From contig JANQHA010000479.1 in assembly GCA_028282865.1 (NCBI GenBank), forward strand, positions 1-6,338: 6,338 bases of DNA. The letters are read 5' to 3'. A program made the translations under genes and the position numbers. This document shows positions 1 to 5,657 of the stretch, one piece after another. Under the pieces are notes generated by a model. It was not told where the DNA came from, made no database searches, and saw only the letters and a list, made by a program, of their open reading frames with translations. The DNA is from Oligoflexales bacterium (GTDB taxonomy: Bacteria; Bdellovibrionota_B; Oligoflexia; Oligoflexales; CACXFL01). Numbering within the stretch: the stretch's first letter is position 1; the number at the start of each line of letters is the position of its first letter.

Positions 1-423
1 GTCGAGCATAGCCCCTACCAAAAAGTTGTTGGTTTTAAAAATTTTTCCGCATGCGAACCTTTTTTTGCCACACATTTCCCTTACAAGCCGGTGGTGCCAG
101 GGGTTTTACTTATGACTTTTATGGGGGAGGTTTGTCAGTCGCTAGTTCAGGAGAACTTGGTTGATCCTGAAAAGGAAAAAGTTCTTATACCGACCTTTGT
201 TCGCAACGCCAGGTTTCGAAAGTTTGTAGAGCCTGGTGATCAATGTATTTTGACCGCCGAAGTTAAAGAAGGCAGCTGCGTAGCGGACGACGAGGATATG
301 GTGGTGAATTGCCAAATTGTTGCCAATGAAAAGAGGGTGATGCAAGCTGAAATGGGGTTTCGAACTATGTTTGGTGCCTCATCAAATGCCCTAAATAGAG
401 CTAATCTAGTTGGTGGTGCTTAG
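1..423 (+). CDS. FabZ-like hotdog-fold 3-hydroxyacyl-ACP dehydratase, 5' partial
   Basis: The reading frame is open from base 1, so the gene begins upstream. A GTG at 91 would cut the conserved core and is not the real start. The visible 140 residues follow the FabZ pattern: EPFF-x-x-HFPYKPVVPGVLL at residues 19-37, then RFRKFVEPGDQ near residues 73-83, the usual second hotdog strand motif. His25 matches the FabZ catalytic His. The position 14 residues later, where FabZ has its catalytic Glu, is Thr39; the nearest acid is Glu43, one helical turn on. Family knowledge: FabZ dehydrates (3R)-hydroxyacyl-ACP to trans-2-enoyl-ACP in the cytoplasm. In this operon it would act between the ketoreductase and the enoyl reductase. 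The Glu loss makes catalysis uncertain, and it could be a diverged or structural subunit. The stop lies 4 bases before the next gene. Family call firm, activity not. Confidence 0.85.
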   Translation, partial: VEHSPYQKVVGFKNFSACEPFFATHFPYKPVVPGVLLMTFMGEVCQSLVQENLVDPEKEKVLIPTFVRNARFRKFVEPGDQCILTAEVKEGSCVADDEDMVVNCQIVANEKRVMQAEMGFRTMFGASSNALNRANLVGGA

Positions 424-427
424 AATT

Positions 428-1210
428 ATGAGTGCGAGTAAAATACAAAAGACTGCTTTGATAACTGGCGGGTCTAGGGGAATTGGCCGCGCCATATCTA
501 TGCAGCTAGCTAGTGAGGGTTGTCAGGTTGTCATTAACTATTTGAGTGATCACGATTCCGCTTTAGATACTGTAAAAGCTATAGAAGCCAAAGGTGGAAA
601 AGCTAAGGCCCTCCAAGCACATTTAGGTGATCAATCCAGTAGGGCAGAGTTATGGGCGGAGTTTGATAAGGATTTTAGCTCAGTAGATTACCTGGTTTTT
701 AATGCTGCTACTGGCGTTTTTCGCGAAGCTTCTAAGCTCACTATAAAGAGCCTTCGAAAGGTCTTTGCGGTTAATTTTGAAGCTCTGGTAGACTTAGTCA
801 ATCAAGCTGTTTCTCGAATGCCTGTTAGCGATCATAATTCGATTGCCGGAGCAAAAGGTCGGGTTGTGGCGATCTCTAGCGTTGGTGCTGAGCGGGTTAT
901 ATCAAATTATGGTGCGGTCGGATCTTCTAAAGCGGCCATGGAATCAATGATCCGTCAATTTGCGTTTGAACTCGGGCCTAGAGGCATTAATTGTAATATC
1001 GTGAGGGCCGGTTTAGTTGATACTGGGGTTTTAAATTATATCCAGGGCAAGGATAAGATTATTCAAGATACTATCGCTAGTACTCCAAACGGGAGGTTGG
1101 TGAAACCAGAGGATGTAGCAGCTTTGGTCTCGTTTGTTTTATCTGAAGGTGCATCAATGATAAACGGACAAACTCTTATGGTTGACGGTGGTTTCGGGCT
1201 TAAAGCATAA
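428..1210 (+). CDS. fabL: FabL-type enoyl-ACP reductase (SDR family)
   Basis: A 260-residue short-chain dehydrogenase. The N-terminal Rossmann motif TGGSRGIG is at residues 13-20 and NAAT at 92-95 replaces the NNAG of ketoreductases. The active site is Ser151 with Tyr161 and Lys168 spaced Y-x6-K, not the Y-x3-K of FabG. That spacing marks enoyl reductases of the FabI/FabL group. The intact TGxxxGIG motif, the NAATGVFR segment and the C-terminal GQTLMVDGG point to FabL rather than FabI. Family knowledge: FabL reduces trans-2-enoyl-ACP with NADPH, the last step of an elongation round. ATG 428 is chosen because it puts the Rossmann motif 12 residues in; in-frame TTG 410 and GTG 413/416 overlap the previous gene and add nothing conserved. 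A GGTGG at 412-416 is a poor, distant ribosome site, so coupling to the upstream gene is likely. It could instead serve a secondary-metabolite chain. Confidence 0.8.
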   Translation: MSASKIQKTALITGGSRGIGRAISMQLASEGCQVVINYLSDHDSALDTVKAIEAKGGKAKALQAHLGDQSSRAELWAEFDKDFSSVDYLVFNAATGVFREASKLTIKSLRKVFAVNFEALVDLVNQAVSRMPVSDHNSIAGAKGRVVAISSVGAERVISNYGAVGSSKAAMESMIRQFAFELGPRGINCNIVRAGLVDTGVLNYIQGKDKIIQDTIASTPNGRLVKPEDVAALVSFVLSEGASMINGQTLMVDGGFGLKA

Positions 1211-1216
1211 GGTCTT

Positions 1217-1223
1217 AGAGGTG
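1217..1223 (+). promoter_or_regulatory. ribosome binding site fixing a TTG start
   Basis: AGAGGTG ends four bases before TTG 1228, with the GAGG core six bases away. No in-frame ATG or GTG precedes the Rossmann motif that starts at codon 6, and the GTG at 1221 is out of frame. The site therefore supports TTG as the start of the extended SDR gene. Confidence 0.6.
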
Positions 1224-1227
1224 TACT

Positions 1228-2316
1228 TTGAAGGTATTGATTACAGGTGCGACTGGGTTCATCGGCTCAGAGCTAGCTCGATGTTTTTTAGACGACGATA
1301 GCGTCACCGAAATTTTGCTATTAATTCGACCAGACTCTCGAGAAACTGCCAAAGAAAAATTTGCTCGAGTACTCTCTTACTGGCAAAAGTTCTTTTTGTT
1401 CTCTAAAGGTCAGCTAAATAAAATTAAAATTATTTCCTACGATTTAGCTTCAGATCATTACGATCTCAATTTAGAGGGAGTTGATTTTGCCTATCACTGT
1501 GCAGCGTCCACAGACTTTTCGAAGACATTAAGTGAGAATCGAGAATATAACCTATACGTAACTCAAAAGATAGTTAGTCTTCTTAGGTCAGTGTCTAGTT
1601 TAAAAAGATTGGTTCACGTATCGACAGCATTTGTTAATAGCACCCGAAAAGGTGAAGTTACAGAGTCGCATCGTCCAAGCAGCTTTAATAACTCATACGA
1701 GCAGTCAAAGTTTGAGTCAGAGATTGCTGTCAGGGCTTCTAGTTTGCCTTACACGATCGTGCGCCCGAGTATTGTCGTTGGTAATAGTCACAATGGCTAT
1801 GTCAAAGGATTTAAGATTCTTTACACTTTATTAAGAGTTTGGCTATCTGGAAGAGTTCCAAGAGCTCCTCTTGATAAAAAATCTAAGGTGGATATGGTGC
1901 CCGTTGATTTTGTTGTCAAGGCGATGATCGCCATGGCTGGAGATGAAAGGTGTAAAGGTGGGGTCTTTCATTTGTGCAGTGGCCTAAAGTCTAAAGGCCC
2001 ACTAGATACTTTTCAATATGCTATCCAGGTTTTTGAGCTTAAGCGCCCAGCTTTAGCTCCTGTTTGGGTTGCCAAGCTACTTAGTTCATCAATAATCCGA
2101 CCTTGGCTCGGGTACTCTTTGGCACAGGTGTTAGAGCTTATGAAATGGCATATTCCGTACTTAGGTGATAGAAATAGAGTGTTTTCAATGGAAAAGACCG
2201 ATGAGATCCTACGTAAGTACAATATCGAGTGCCCTCCGCTTGATTTTTACGGTGAAACTATGTTTAAGTTTTGTCGTGATAGCAGCTGGGGAAAGCGTGC
2301 TTTATTAAATCAGTGA
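1228..2316 (+). CDS. Extended SDR, thioester/fatty-acyl reductase-like (NAD_binding_4 type)
   Basis: A 362-residue extended short-chain dehydrogenase. TGATGFIG at residues 6-13 is the NAD(P)-binding Rossmann loop of extended SDRs. HCAAS at 90-94, VSTAFVN at 131-137 and Tyr157-x3-Lys161 within NSYEQSKFESE form the rest of the site, and RPSIVVGNS follows at 179-187. The STAFVN plus YEQSKFESE pattern resembles thioester-reductase and male-sterility/fatty-acyl-CoA reductase domains more than sugar epimerases. Family knowledge: these enzymes reduce an acyl thioester (on CoA or a carrier protein) to an aldehyde or alcohol with NAD(P)H. The C-terminal 100 residues, probably the substrate cap, show no motif I recognise. 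It lies between two fatty-acid-type reductases with gaps of 17 and 12 bases. I infer reductive release or modification of the product of this pathway. A 3-beta-hydroxysteroid-dehydrogenase-like role is an alternative. The substrate is unknown. Confidence 0.75.
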   Translation: MKVLITGATGFIGSELARCFLDDDSVTEILLLIRPDSRETAKEKFARVLSYWQKFFLFSKGQLNKIKIISYDLASDHYDLNLEGVDFAYHCAASTDFSKTLSENREYNLYVTQKIVSLLRSVSSLKRLVHVSTAFVNSTRKGEVTESHRPSSFNNSYEQSKFESEIAVRASSLPYTIVRPSIVVGNSHNGYVKGFKILYTLLRVWLSGRVPRAPLDKKSKVDMVPVDFVVKAMIAMAGDERCKGGVFHLCSGLKSKGPLDTFQYAIQVFELKRPALAPVWVAKLLSSSIIRPWLGYSLAQVLELMKWHIPYLGDRNRVFSMEKTDEILRKYNIECPPLDFYGETMFKFCRDSSWGKRALLNQ

Positions 2317-2328
2317 TTAGGAGCGTGA

Positions 2329-3084
2329 ATGTTTGATCTTAAAATAGATGACAAAGTGGCTTGGGTCACTGGCGGTAGTCGCGGAATTGGCAAATCAATA
2401 TGTTTGGCACTTGCGGAGGCAGGTTGTGATGTGGCGGTTTCGTATCGTAGCAAAAAAGAAGAGGCCGACGAAGTTGTATCGGCTATCGAGGCCAAAGGTC
2501 GCAAGGCTATTGCAGTCCAAGTCGATGTTTCTTCAGTTGAGCAGTGTGAGGCTGCGTATGCCAAAGTAAAAGAAAATCTAGGTACCGCGGATGTATTGGT
2601 TAATAGCGCTGGGGTGATTGCAGATAACTTGTTTTTTATGATTCCTGAAGAAGATTGGAAGAAAGTGCTAGATGTTAACATCATGGGTACTGTTCATGCC
2701 TGTCGTTTGGTGATCCGCGATATGATGAGTAAGAGGTGGGGACGGATTATTAACTTATCTTCTGTTGCCGCTACCCGCGGTGGTCGGGGCCAAGCTAATT
2801 ATGCAGCATCTAAAGGTGCTATTGAGGCTATGACCAGAAGTATGGCGGCAGAGATCGGTCGGCGCGGAATCACCGTGAACTGTATTGCACCAGGTGTCAT
2901 CGAGACTGATATGAGTCAAGAAGTTATAAAGTTGGCTAAGGATGACATCTTAGGGCTTCAGATTATCAAACGCTTTGGCAGTCCCGAAGAGATTGCTGCA
3001 TGGTCGGTTATGCTTGCTTCGGATTATGGCGGCTTTATGACCGGGCAGGTACTTCACGTCGACGGTGGCATGAAGATGGCTTAA
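2329..3084 (+). CDS. fabG: FabG-type 3-oxoacyl-ACP reductase (SDR family)
   Basis: A 251-residue classical SDR of the usual FabG length. It has TGGSRGIG at 14-21, the NADP-loop residues YRSKK near 39-43, NSAG at 92-95, Asn117, Ser145, Tyr158 and Lys162 (Y-x3-K), PGVIETDM at 188-195 and the C-terminal GQVLHVDGG. Family knowledge: FabG reduces 3-oxoacyl-ACP to (3R)-hydroxyacyl-ACP with NADPH, the first reduction of each elongation round. AGGAG at 2319-2323, five bases before ATG, is a strong ribosome site. It is the last gene of the operon, 12 bases after the extended SDR and 186 bases from the next gene. Its position in a cluster with a dehydratase and an enoyl reductase suggests a pathway-dedicated copy, and the housekeeping fabG may lie elsewhere. 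Substrate preference cannot be read from sequence. Confidence 0.88.
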   Translation: MFDLKIDDKVAWVTGGSRGIGKSICLALAEAGCDVAVSYRSKKEEADEVVSAIEAKGRKAIAVQVDVSSVEQCEAAYAKVKENLGTADVLVNSAGVIADNLFFMIPEEDWKKVLDVNIMGTVHACRLVIRDMMSKRWGRIINLSSVAATRGGRGQANYAASKGAIEAMTRSMAAEIGRRGITVNCIAPGVIETDMSQEVIKLAKDDILGLQIIKRFGSPEEIAAWSVMLASDYGGFMTGQVLHVDGGMKMA

Positions 3085-3118
3085 GCCTGGTTGGTATTAG
3101 GTCGATGGTAGAGGTAGA

Positions 3119-3151
3119 GCGCTTGCCAGCCTAGAAATTGCGGTAAGGCGC
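3119..3151 (+). repeat. imperfect hairpin downstream of fabG, possible weak terminator
   Basis: GCGCTTGCC (3119-3127) pairs with GGTAAGGCGC (3142-3151), leaving a 14-base loop, one bulged G and one G-U pair. It is 35 bases after the fabG stop. There is no clean T run after it, only the loosely T-rich stretch at 3159-3180, so termination here is only a possibility. It is the only stem of note between the lipid operon and the promoter-like region. Confidence 0.35.
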
Positions 3152-3199
3152 ATGACTATCTTAGTGTTTCTGTTTAGTTTGCCACATATCCCGTGAGTT

Positions 3200-3229
3200 T
3201 TGTTACGAACGATATTATGATATTATATT
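3200..3229 (+). promoter_or_regulatory. candidate promoter for the GNAT-lipoprotein unit
   Basis: TTGTTA at 3200-3205 and TATATT at 3224-3229 are separated by 18 bases and resemble a sigma70 -35/-10 pair (4/6 and 5/6 matches). They lie 41 bases upstream of the acetyltransferase ATG in the most AT-rich part of the spacer. The AT-rich tract offers other -10 candidates, such as TATAAA at 3236-3241, so the exact choice is uncertain. A new promoter is expected here, because 186 bases separate this unit from the operon before it. Confidence 0.35.
3211..3226 (+). repeat. tandem GATATTAT direct repeat
   Basis: GATATTAT occurs twice in direct succession (3211-3218 and 3219-3226), inside the spacer of the candidate promoter. 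It could be a regulator site, or simply low-complexity AT sequence. Confidence 0.5.
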
Positions 3230-3270
3230 AAATATTATAAATAGCCTTTCCCCTTCATTAACAGGATTCG

Positions 3271-3801
3271 ATGAATTACCGTTTGCCCACATTTAGGACC
3301 GAGAGACTTACCCTAAGACCTTTTGAAGAAGAGGACTTTGATAGTCTTAGACTTTTGGAAACAGATCTAGATGTTGTCAAATACCTTGGAAATGGCAAAA
3401 TTCGAAACGCCGAGGAAACAAGAAGGTATTTGGAAAAGCATTTTGGCGATTACAAGGCTTACGGATTAGGGTTATATGCAGTTATTGAAAACAAAACCGA
3501 GCATTTCATCGGGCGTTCAGGGTTGATACCTTGGGAGATTGATCGAAAATTGGAATGGGAAGTTGGATGCACATTAACTAAAAATAGCTGGGGTTCGGGT
3601 TATGCTTCTGAACTGGCAGATTTTTTGAAACATTGGGCATTCAAGCATATGGAAATTCAGTACCTAATTGGCATAATTAATCCTCAAAATACCAGATCAA
3701 TACGAGTAGCAAATAAGATGGGATTAGAGTTTTGGAAGTTCCTAGATATAGAGGATCAGAAGCATTCCGTTTATCGCCTTTTTAAGGATGGAAAGCGGTG
3801 A
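3271..3801 (+). CDS. GNAT N-acetyltransferase, RimJ/RimL type
   Basis: A 176-residue protein with the full architecture of the Acetyltransf_3 (RimJ/RimL-like) GNAT subgroup. The N-terminal FRTERLTLRPFEEEDF at 8-23 is the typical opening. A central WEVGCTL strand at 96-102 leads to the acetyl-CoA loop WGSGYASE at 107-114. NPQNTRSIRVANKMGLEF at 137-154 is the conserved Asn-Ser-x-x-x-x-x-K-x-G-hydrophobic block near the end. Family knowledge: such enzymes move acetyl from acetyl-CoA to a protein N-terminus, amino acid, polyamine or antibiotic amine in the cytoplasm. The substrate cannot be told from sequence. AGGA at 3263-3266 serves ATG 3271. The last codons overlap the next gene by four bases (GTGA), so the two are probably translated together. 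By eye it is more AT-rich than the operon before it, in keeping with an accessory region. Confidence 0.88.
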   Translation: MNYRLPTFRTERLTLRPFEEEDFDSLRLLETDLDVVKYLGNGKIRNAEETRRYLEKHFGDYKAYGLGLYAVIENKTEHFIGRSGLIPWEIDRKLEWEVGCTLTKNSWGSGYASELADFLKHWAFKHMEIQYLIGIINPQNTRSIRVANKMGLEFWKFLDIEDQKHSVYRLFKDGKR

Positions 3802-4805
3802 AAGAAATGCTAGACGAAATATGCAAGTCCCTAGGAGTTAACAACCAAATTATCTCAAACTATGAGATTAACAAGTTCTTTTGGATTCTTTCATTTGTTT
3901 ACTTCTGCAGTGGATGCCAGATAGCCAACAAGAAGCGGTCTTCCGATCGTGTGAATATGATCCCGACTGAGATTAGAGGGCTATGGCACAAAATTGATAC
4001 TAACTTTTTTAGGTTCGGTGAAAACAAGCTCACTATCTACATGCGGTGTAAAGATGGACTTAGTTTCAGTAGTGGTTCAGCGTCAGTATCATTTAGTGAT
4101 GCGGCGCTTTCTATTCACAGCCCGTTGGTTGTGAAGACATTAGATCCTGGTAATTGCCCGACTTTGGAGCTACCAAGTGGTGAAAGTTCCTATCAGATAA
4201 AAAGTGGGAGATTGATTCTGACTGGTTCTTCAGGTATTATTTTGGATCGGGCATCTCAAAGCCAAATTAGCCAGTTACAACGTTTTCTCGATAATGCTGA
4301 GCCTCAAAACAGCTCCCCAATTGGCGGCAACACTGACGGGTCGAGTCAGTTTAACCGTGTTAGCCCGATTTCTACAATCTTGGGGACTACACCGATGACT
4401 CAACTTGGTGAGCGTAATGATATCAGGCTACGAATACTACGCGATATTTATGTAAAGCCAAATGGATTCACTATTCGGGCTCTTACTCTATTTCAGGGAG
4501 AGCTTTTAGACATACATGACCACCATAAAACCGAAGAATATTGTGTAATTGGAGCAGATTTTCAACTCATCGAAAATGCTGGTACGACCTACAAAATCAT
4601 TAAATTTCTAAAGTTTGATGATGTTCCCCCATCCGCAAATAGCCTAGGAGGAACTAGTTTTCGGTTTCACGTCGAGAATAACACCAATAAAAATTTAGAA
4701 AGCATCGAGTGTATTTATAGGGATGGACGAGATTCAGCCACAATCCAATATTCCAGCTGGCAAAATCTTCTTGGTGACTACTTCGAACTCGTGCCTCATC
4801 AATGA
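3798..4805 (+). CDS. Putative lipoprotein of unknown function, two beta-rich domains
   Basis: I do not recognise this 335-residue protein. A hydrophobic stretch at 27-36 (FFWILSFVYF) ends in CSGC, with Cys40 as a possible lipidation site followed by polar QIANKKRSS. The lipobox is imperfect (Cys, not Leu, at -3) and the 26-residue N-region is long, so a lipoprotein is plausible rather than certain. Residues 57-150 look like a compact beta domain with Cys84 and Cys120. A Gln/Asn/Ser/Gly-rich linker spans about 153-185. A second beta-rich domain at 205-333 has Cys249 and Cys305 and a HDHH cluster at 240-243. The two cysteine pairs could be disulfides, which suits a periplasmic or surface protein. 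GTG 3798 overlaps the GNAT stop. ATG 3807, preceded by GGTGA at 3797-3801, is an equally good start (332 residues). Confidence 0.75.
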   Translation: MKEMLDEICKSLGVNNQIISNYEINKFFWILSFVYFCSGCQIANKKRSSDRVNMIPTEIRGLWHKIDTNFFRFGENKLTIYMRCKDGLSFSSGSASVSFSDAALSIHSPLVVKTLDPGNCPTLELPSGESSYQIKSGRLILTGSSGIILDRASQSQISQLQRFLDNAEPQNSSPIGGNTDGSSQFNRVSPISTILGTTPMTQLGERNDIRLRILRDIYVKPNGFTIRALTLFQGELLDIHDHHKTEEYCVIGADFQLIENAGTTYKIIKFLKFDDVPPSANSLGGTSFRFHVENNTNKNLESIECIYRDGRDSATIQYSSWQNLLGDYFELVPHQ

Positions 4806-4876
4806 AAAACATTGCTCATCTCTTTCCTGATTTAACGCGACAATTCGTGGGCGTAATAGCGTCACGAGATTTGCCA

Positions 4877-4911
4877 ATACTTCATCCGTGAAAACTATCA
4901 AGATGAAGTGT
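4877..4911. repeat. inverted repeat in the convergent gap, possible bidirectional stem
   Basis: ACTTCATC (4879-4886) and GATGAAGT (4902-4909) are perfect 8-base arms around a 15-base loop, extended by one G-U and one A-U pair to 4877-4911. The right arm and part of the loop lie inside the last codons and stop of the - strand antitoxin gene. The + strand gene ends about 70 bases to the left. The position between two converging genes suits termination or attenuation, but neither strand has a T run after the stem. A weaker stem (TCGTGG/TCACGA, 4845-4867) lies beside it. The rest of the 92-base gap shows nothing else. Confidence 0.5.
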
Positions 4912-5176
4912 CCTCCATTTCAATCGCTTTCCACATAAGCTCTTTGATCCAGCTTTGATAACGCTTACCTTTAAGCTGTGCAGTCATCTTAAATACTTGT
5001 AAAAGGTCATTAGGCACCTTCATACTAATAAGCACACTTTTCTGATTCAGAGAAGCTTGGAAGTGCAAATTTCTAAAATTTTCAATAAACTCTATGATCT
5101 GAGTCGTAGTTAAATCCTTCGCTCTATCAAGAGCCTCGTCAGAAAAATGCTGTACTGTTTTTGTTTGAGAAGTCAT
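4898..5176 (-). CDS. Ribbon-helix-helix (CopG/BrnA-like) antitoxin
   Basis: A 92-residue protein whose C-terminal half has the ribbon-helix-helix pattern: a strand KSVLISMKVP at 46-55, helix one NDLLQVFKMTAQLKG at 56-70, and helix two RYQSWIKELMWKAIEM at 72-87. This matches the CopG/COG5304-like DNA-binding group, in which a dimer's paired strands read operator DNA. The N-terminal 45 residues, with TTTQIIEFIENF at 23-34, probably form the partner-binding arm. The start overlaps the stop of the nucleotidyltransferase gene as ATGA, and GGAGA at 5184-5188 lies seven bases upstream of ATG. I infer that it is the antitoxin and the repressor of its own operon, acting at the palindromes at 5658-5689. 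It is second in the operon, whereas many pairs put the antitoxin first. Fold call fairly firm, role inferred. Confidence 0.8.
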   Translation of the reverse strand: MTSQTKTVQHFSDEALDRAKDLTTTQIIEFIENFRNLHFQASLNQKSVLISMKVPNDLLQVFKMTAQLKGKRYQSWIKELMWKAIEMEDTSS

Positions 5177-5634
5177 TTTAGTTTCTCCAAAGATTTTATG
5201 TCCGCTTTATCTTGCTCACGCCGTGTCGACTTTTTCATATCAATTAAATCATCTATTGTGACAATAGGAATTTGCAATTTACCACTTCGTTTTTTTACAG
5301 TTTTCATATCATCTAGGTTATGAGTAATAATAATGTCCACGACCTCGGAGAGGTTATGAGGGTTATAAAATGACCATGCAATTAAATTTCTGTTTTCGAT
5401 ATACTCTTTTCGAAATTGAAAAATTTCTTTGGCTTGGACAGGTAATCTTGATTCGAAGCCTATTTCCTTCAATGCTATCTCGGTGTTTTCGAATATCTGT
5501 TCAGAAAACTTGATGACCAAGTCTAAATCAATCGTTCCTCGAACAGCGCCATGAAGAGCAACTGCATATCCACCAACAACCGCAAAAGGGATTTTCTTCT
5601 TTGTAAGTTGTTTGCAAACCTTTTCAATAAGCAT
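5173..5634 (-). CDS. Pol-beta-type nucleotidyltransferase, probable toxin (AbiEii/DUF6036-like)
   Basis: A 153-residue single-domain nucleotidyltransferase. VVGGYAVALHG at 19-29 is the GG motif and RGTIDLDLVI at 32-41 gives the metal-binding Asp36 and Asp38. VVDIII at 98-103 places a third acid, Asp100, on the expected strand. The C-terminal IDDLIDMKKSTRREQDKADIKSL is the Asp-Leu-Ile-x-x-Lys...Arg-x-x-Asp-x-x-Asp ending seen in AbiEii and DUF6036-like proteins. All three catalytic acids are present, so it should be active. Family knowledge: related enzymes move nucleotides to tRNA or proteins, and AbiEii and MenT members are toxins. Here the partner is a ribbon-helix-helix protein, not the winged-helix AbiEi or a HEPN protein. 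GGAGGT at 5640-5645, five bases before ATG, is a near-perfect ribosome site. Whether it is the toxin is inferred from gene pairing. Confidence 0.82.
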   Translation of the reverse strand: MLIEKVCKQLTKKKIPFAVVGGYAVALHGAVRGTIDLDLVIKFSEQIFENTEIALKEIGFESRLPVQAKEIFQFRKEYIENRNLIAWSFYNPHNLSEVVDIIITHNLDDMKTVKKRSGKLQIPIVTIDDLIDMKKSTRREQDKADIKSLEKLK

Positions 5635-5639
5635 CTATT

Positions 5640-5645
5640 ACCTCC
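5640..5645 (-). promoter_or_regulatory. strong ribosome binding site of the nucleotidyltransferase gene
   Basis: Read on the - strand this is GGAGGT, five bases before ATG 5634. It is the strongest Shine-Dalgarno match in the window. That is notable for a putative toxin gene, because it implies efficient translation whenever the operon is transcribed. Confidence 0.75.
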
Positions 5646-5657
5646 AGAATTTTCATC

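Noticed and set aside
142..345. A 67-residue ORF on the - strand inside the dehydratase gene
   Set aside because: It lies opposite a frame with clear hotdog-fold motifs, has no ribosome site and no recognisable motif, so it is a shadow.
1631..1834. A 67-residue + strand ORF inside the extended SDR
   Set aside because: It is out of frame with the conserved SDR active-site region, which is the real coding frame.
2013..2222. A 69-residue - strand ORF inside the extended SDR
   Set aside because: Shadow of the C-terminal part of a well-supported gene, with no motif or ribosome site.
2348..2569. A 73-residue + strand ORF in another frame of fabG
   Set aside because: Out of frame with the Rossmann motif and without a ribosome site.
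2310..2684. A 124-residue - strand ORF opposite fabG, ending across the junction before it
   Set aside because: The + strand frame carries the full FabG motif set. The antisense product is Ser/Ala/Thr-rich with no recognisable domain.
3110..3151. A stretch resembling a tRNA D-arm (GGTAGAGCGCTTGCC) after fabG
   Set aside because: No anticodon stem pairs up after it and there is no T-loop (GGTTCGAATCC-like) or acceptor stem, so it is not a tRNA. A tRNA remnant cannot be shown.
3181..3270. An integron attC site before the acetyltransferase cassette
   Set aside because: GTTACGAAC at 3202-3210 hints at core sites, but no paired R and L boxes or second copy flank the gene, and the later genes switch strand.
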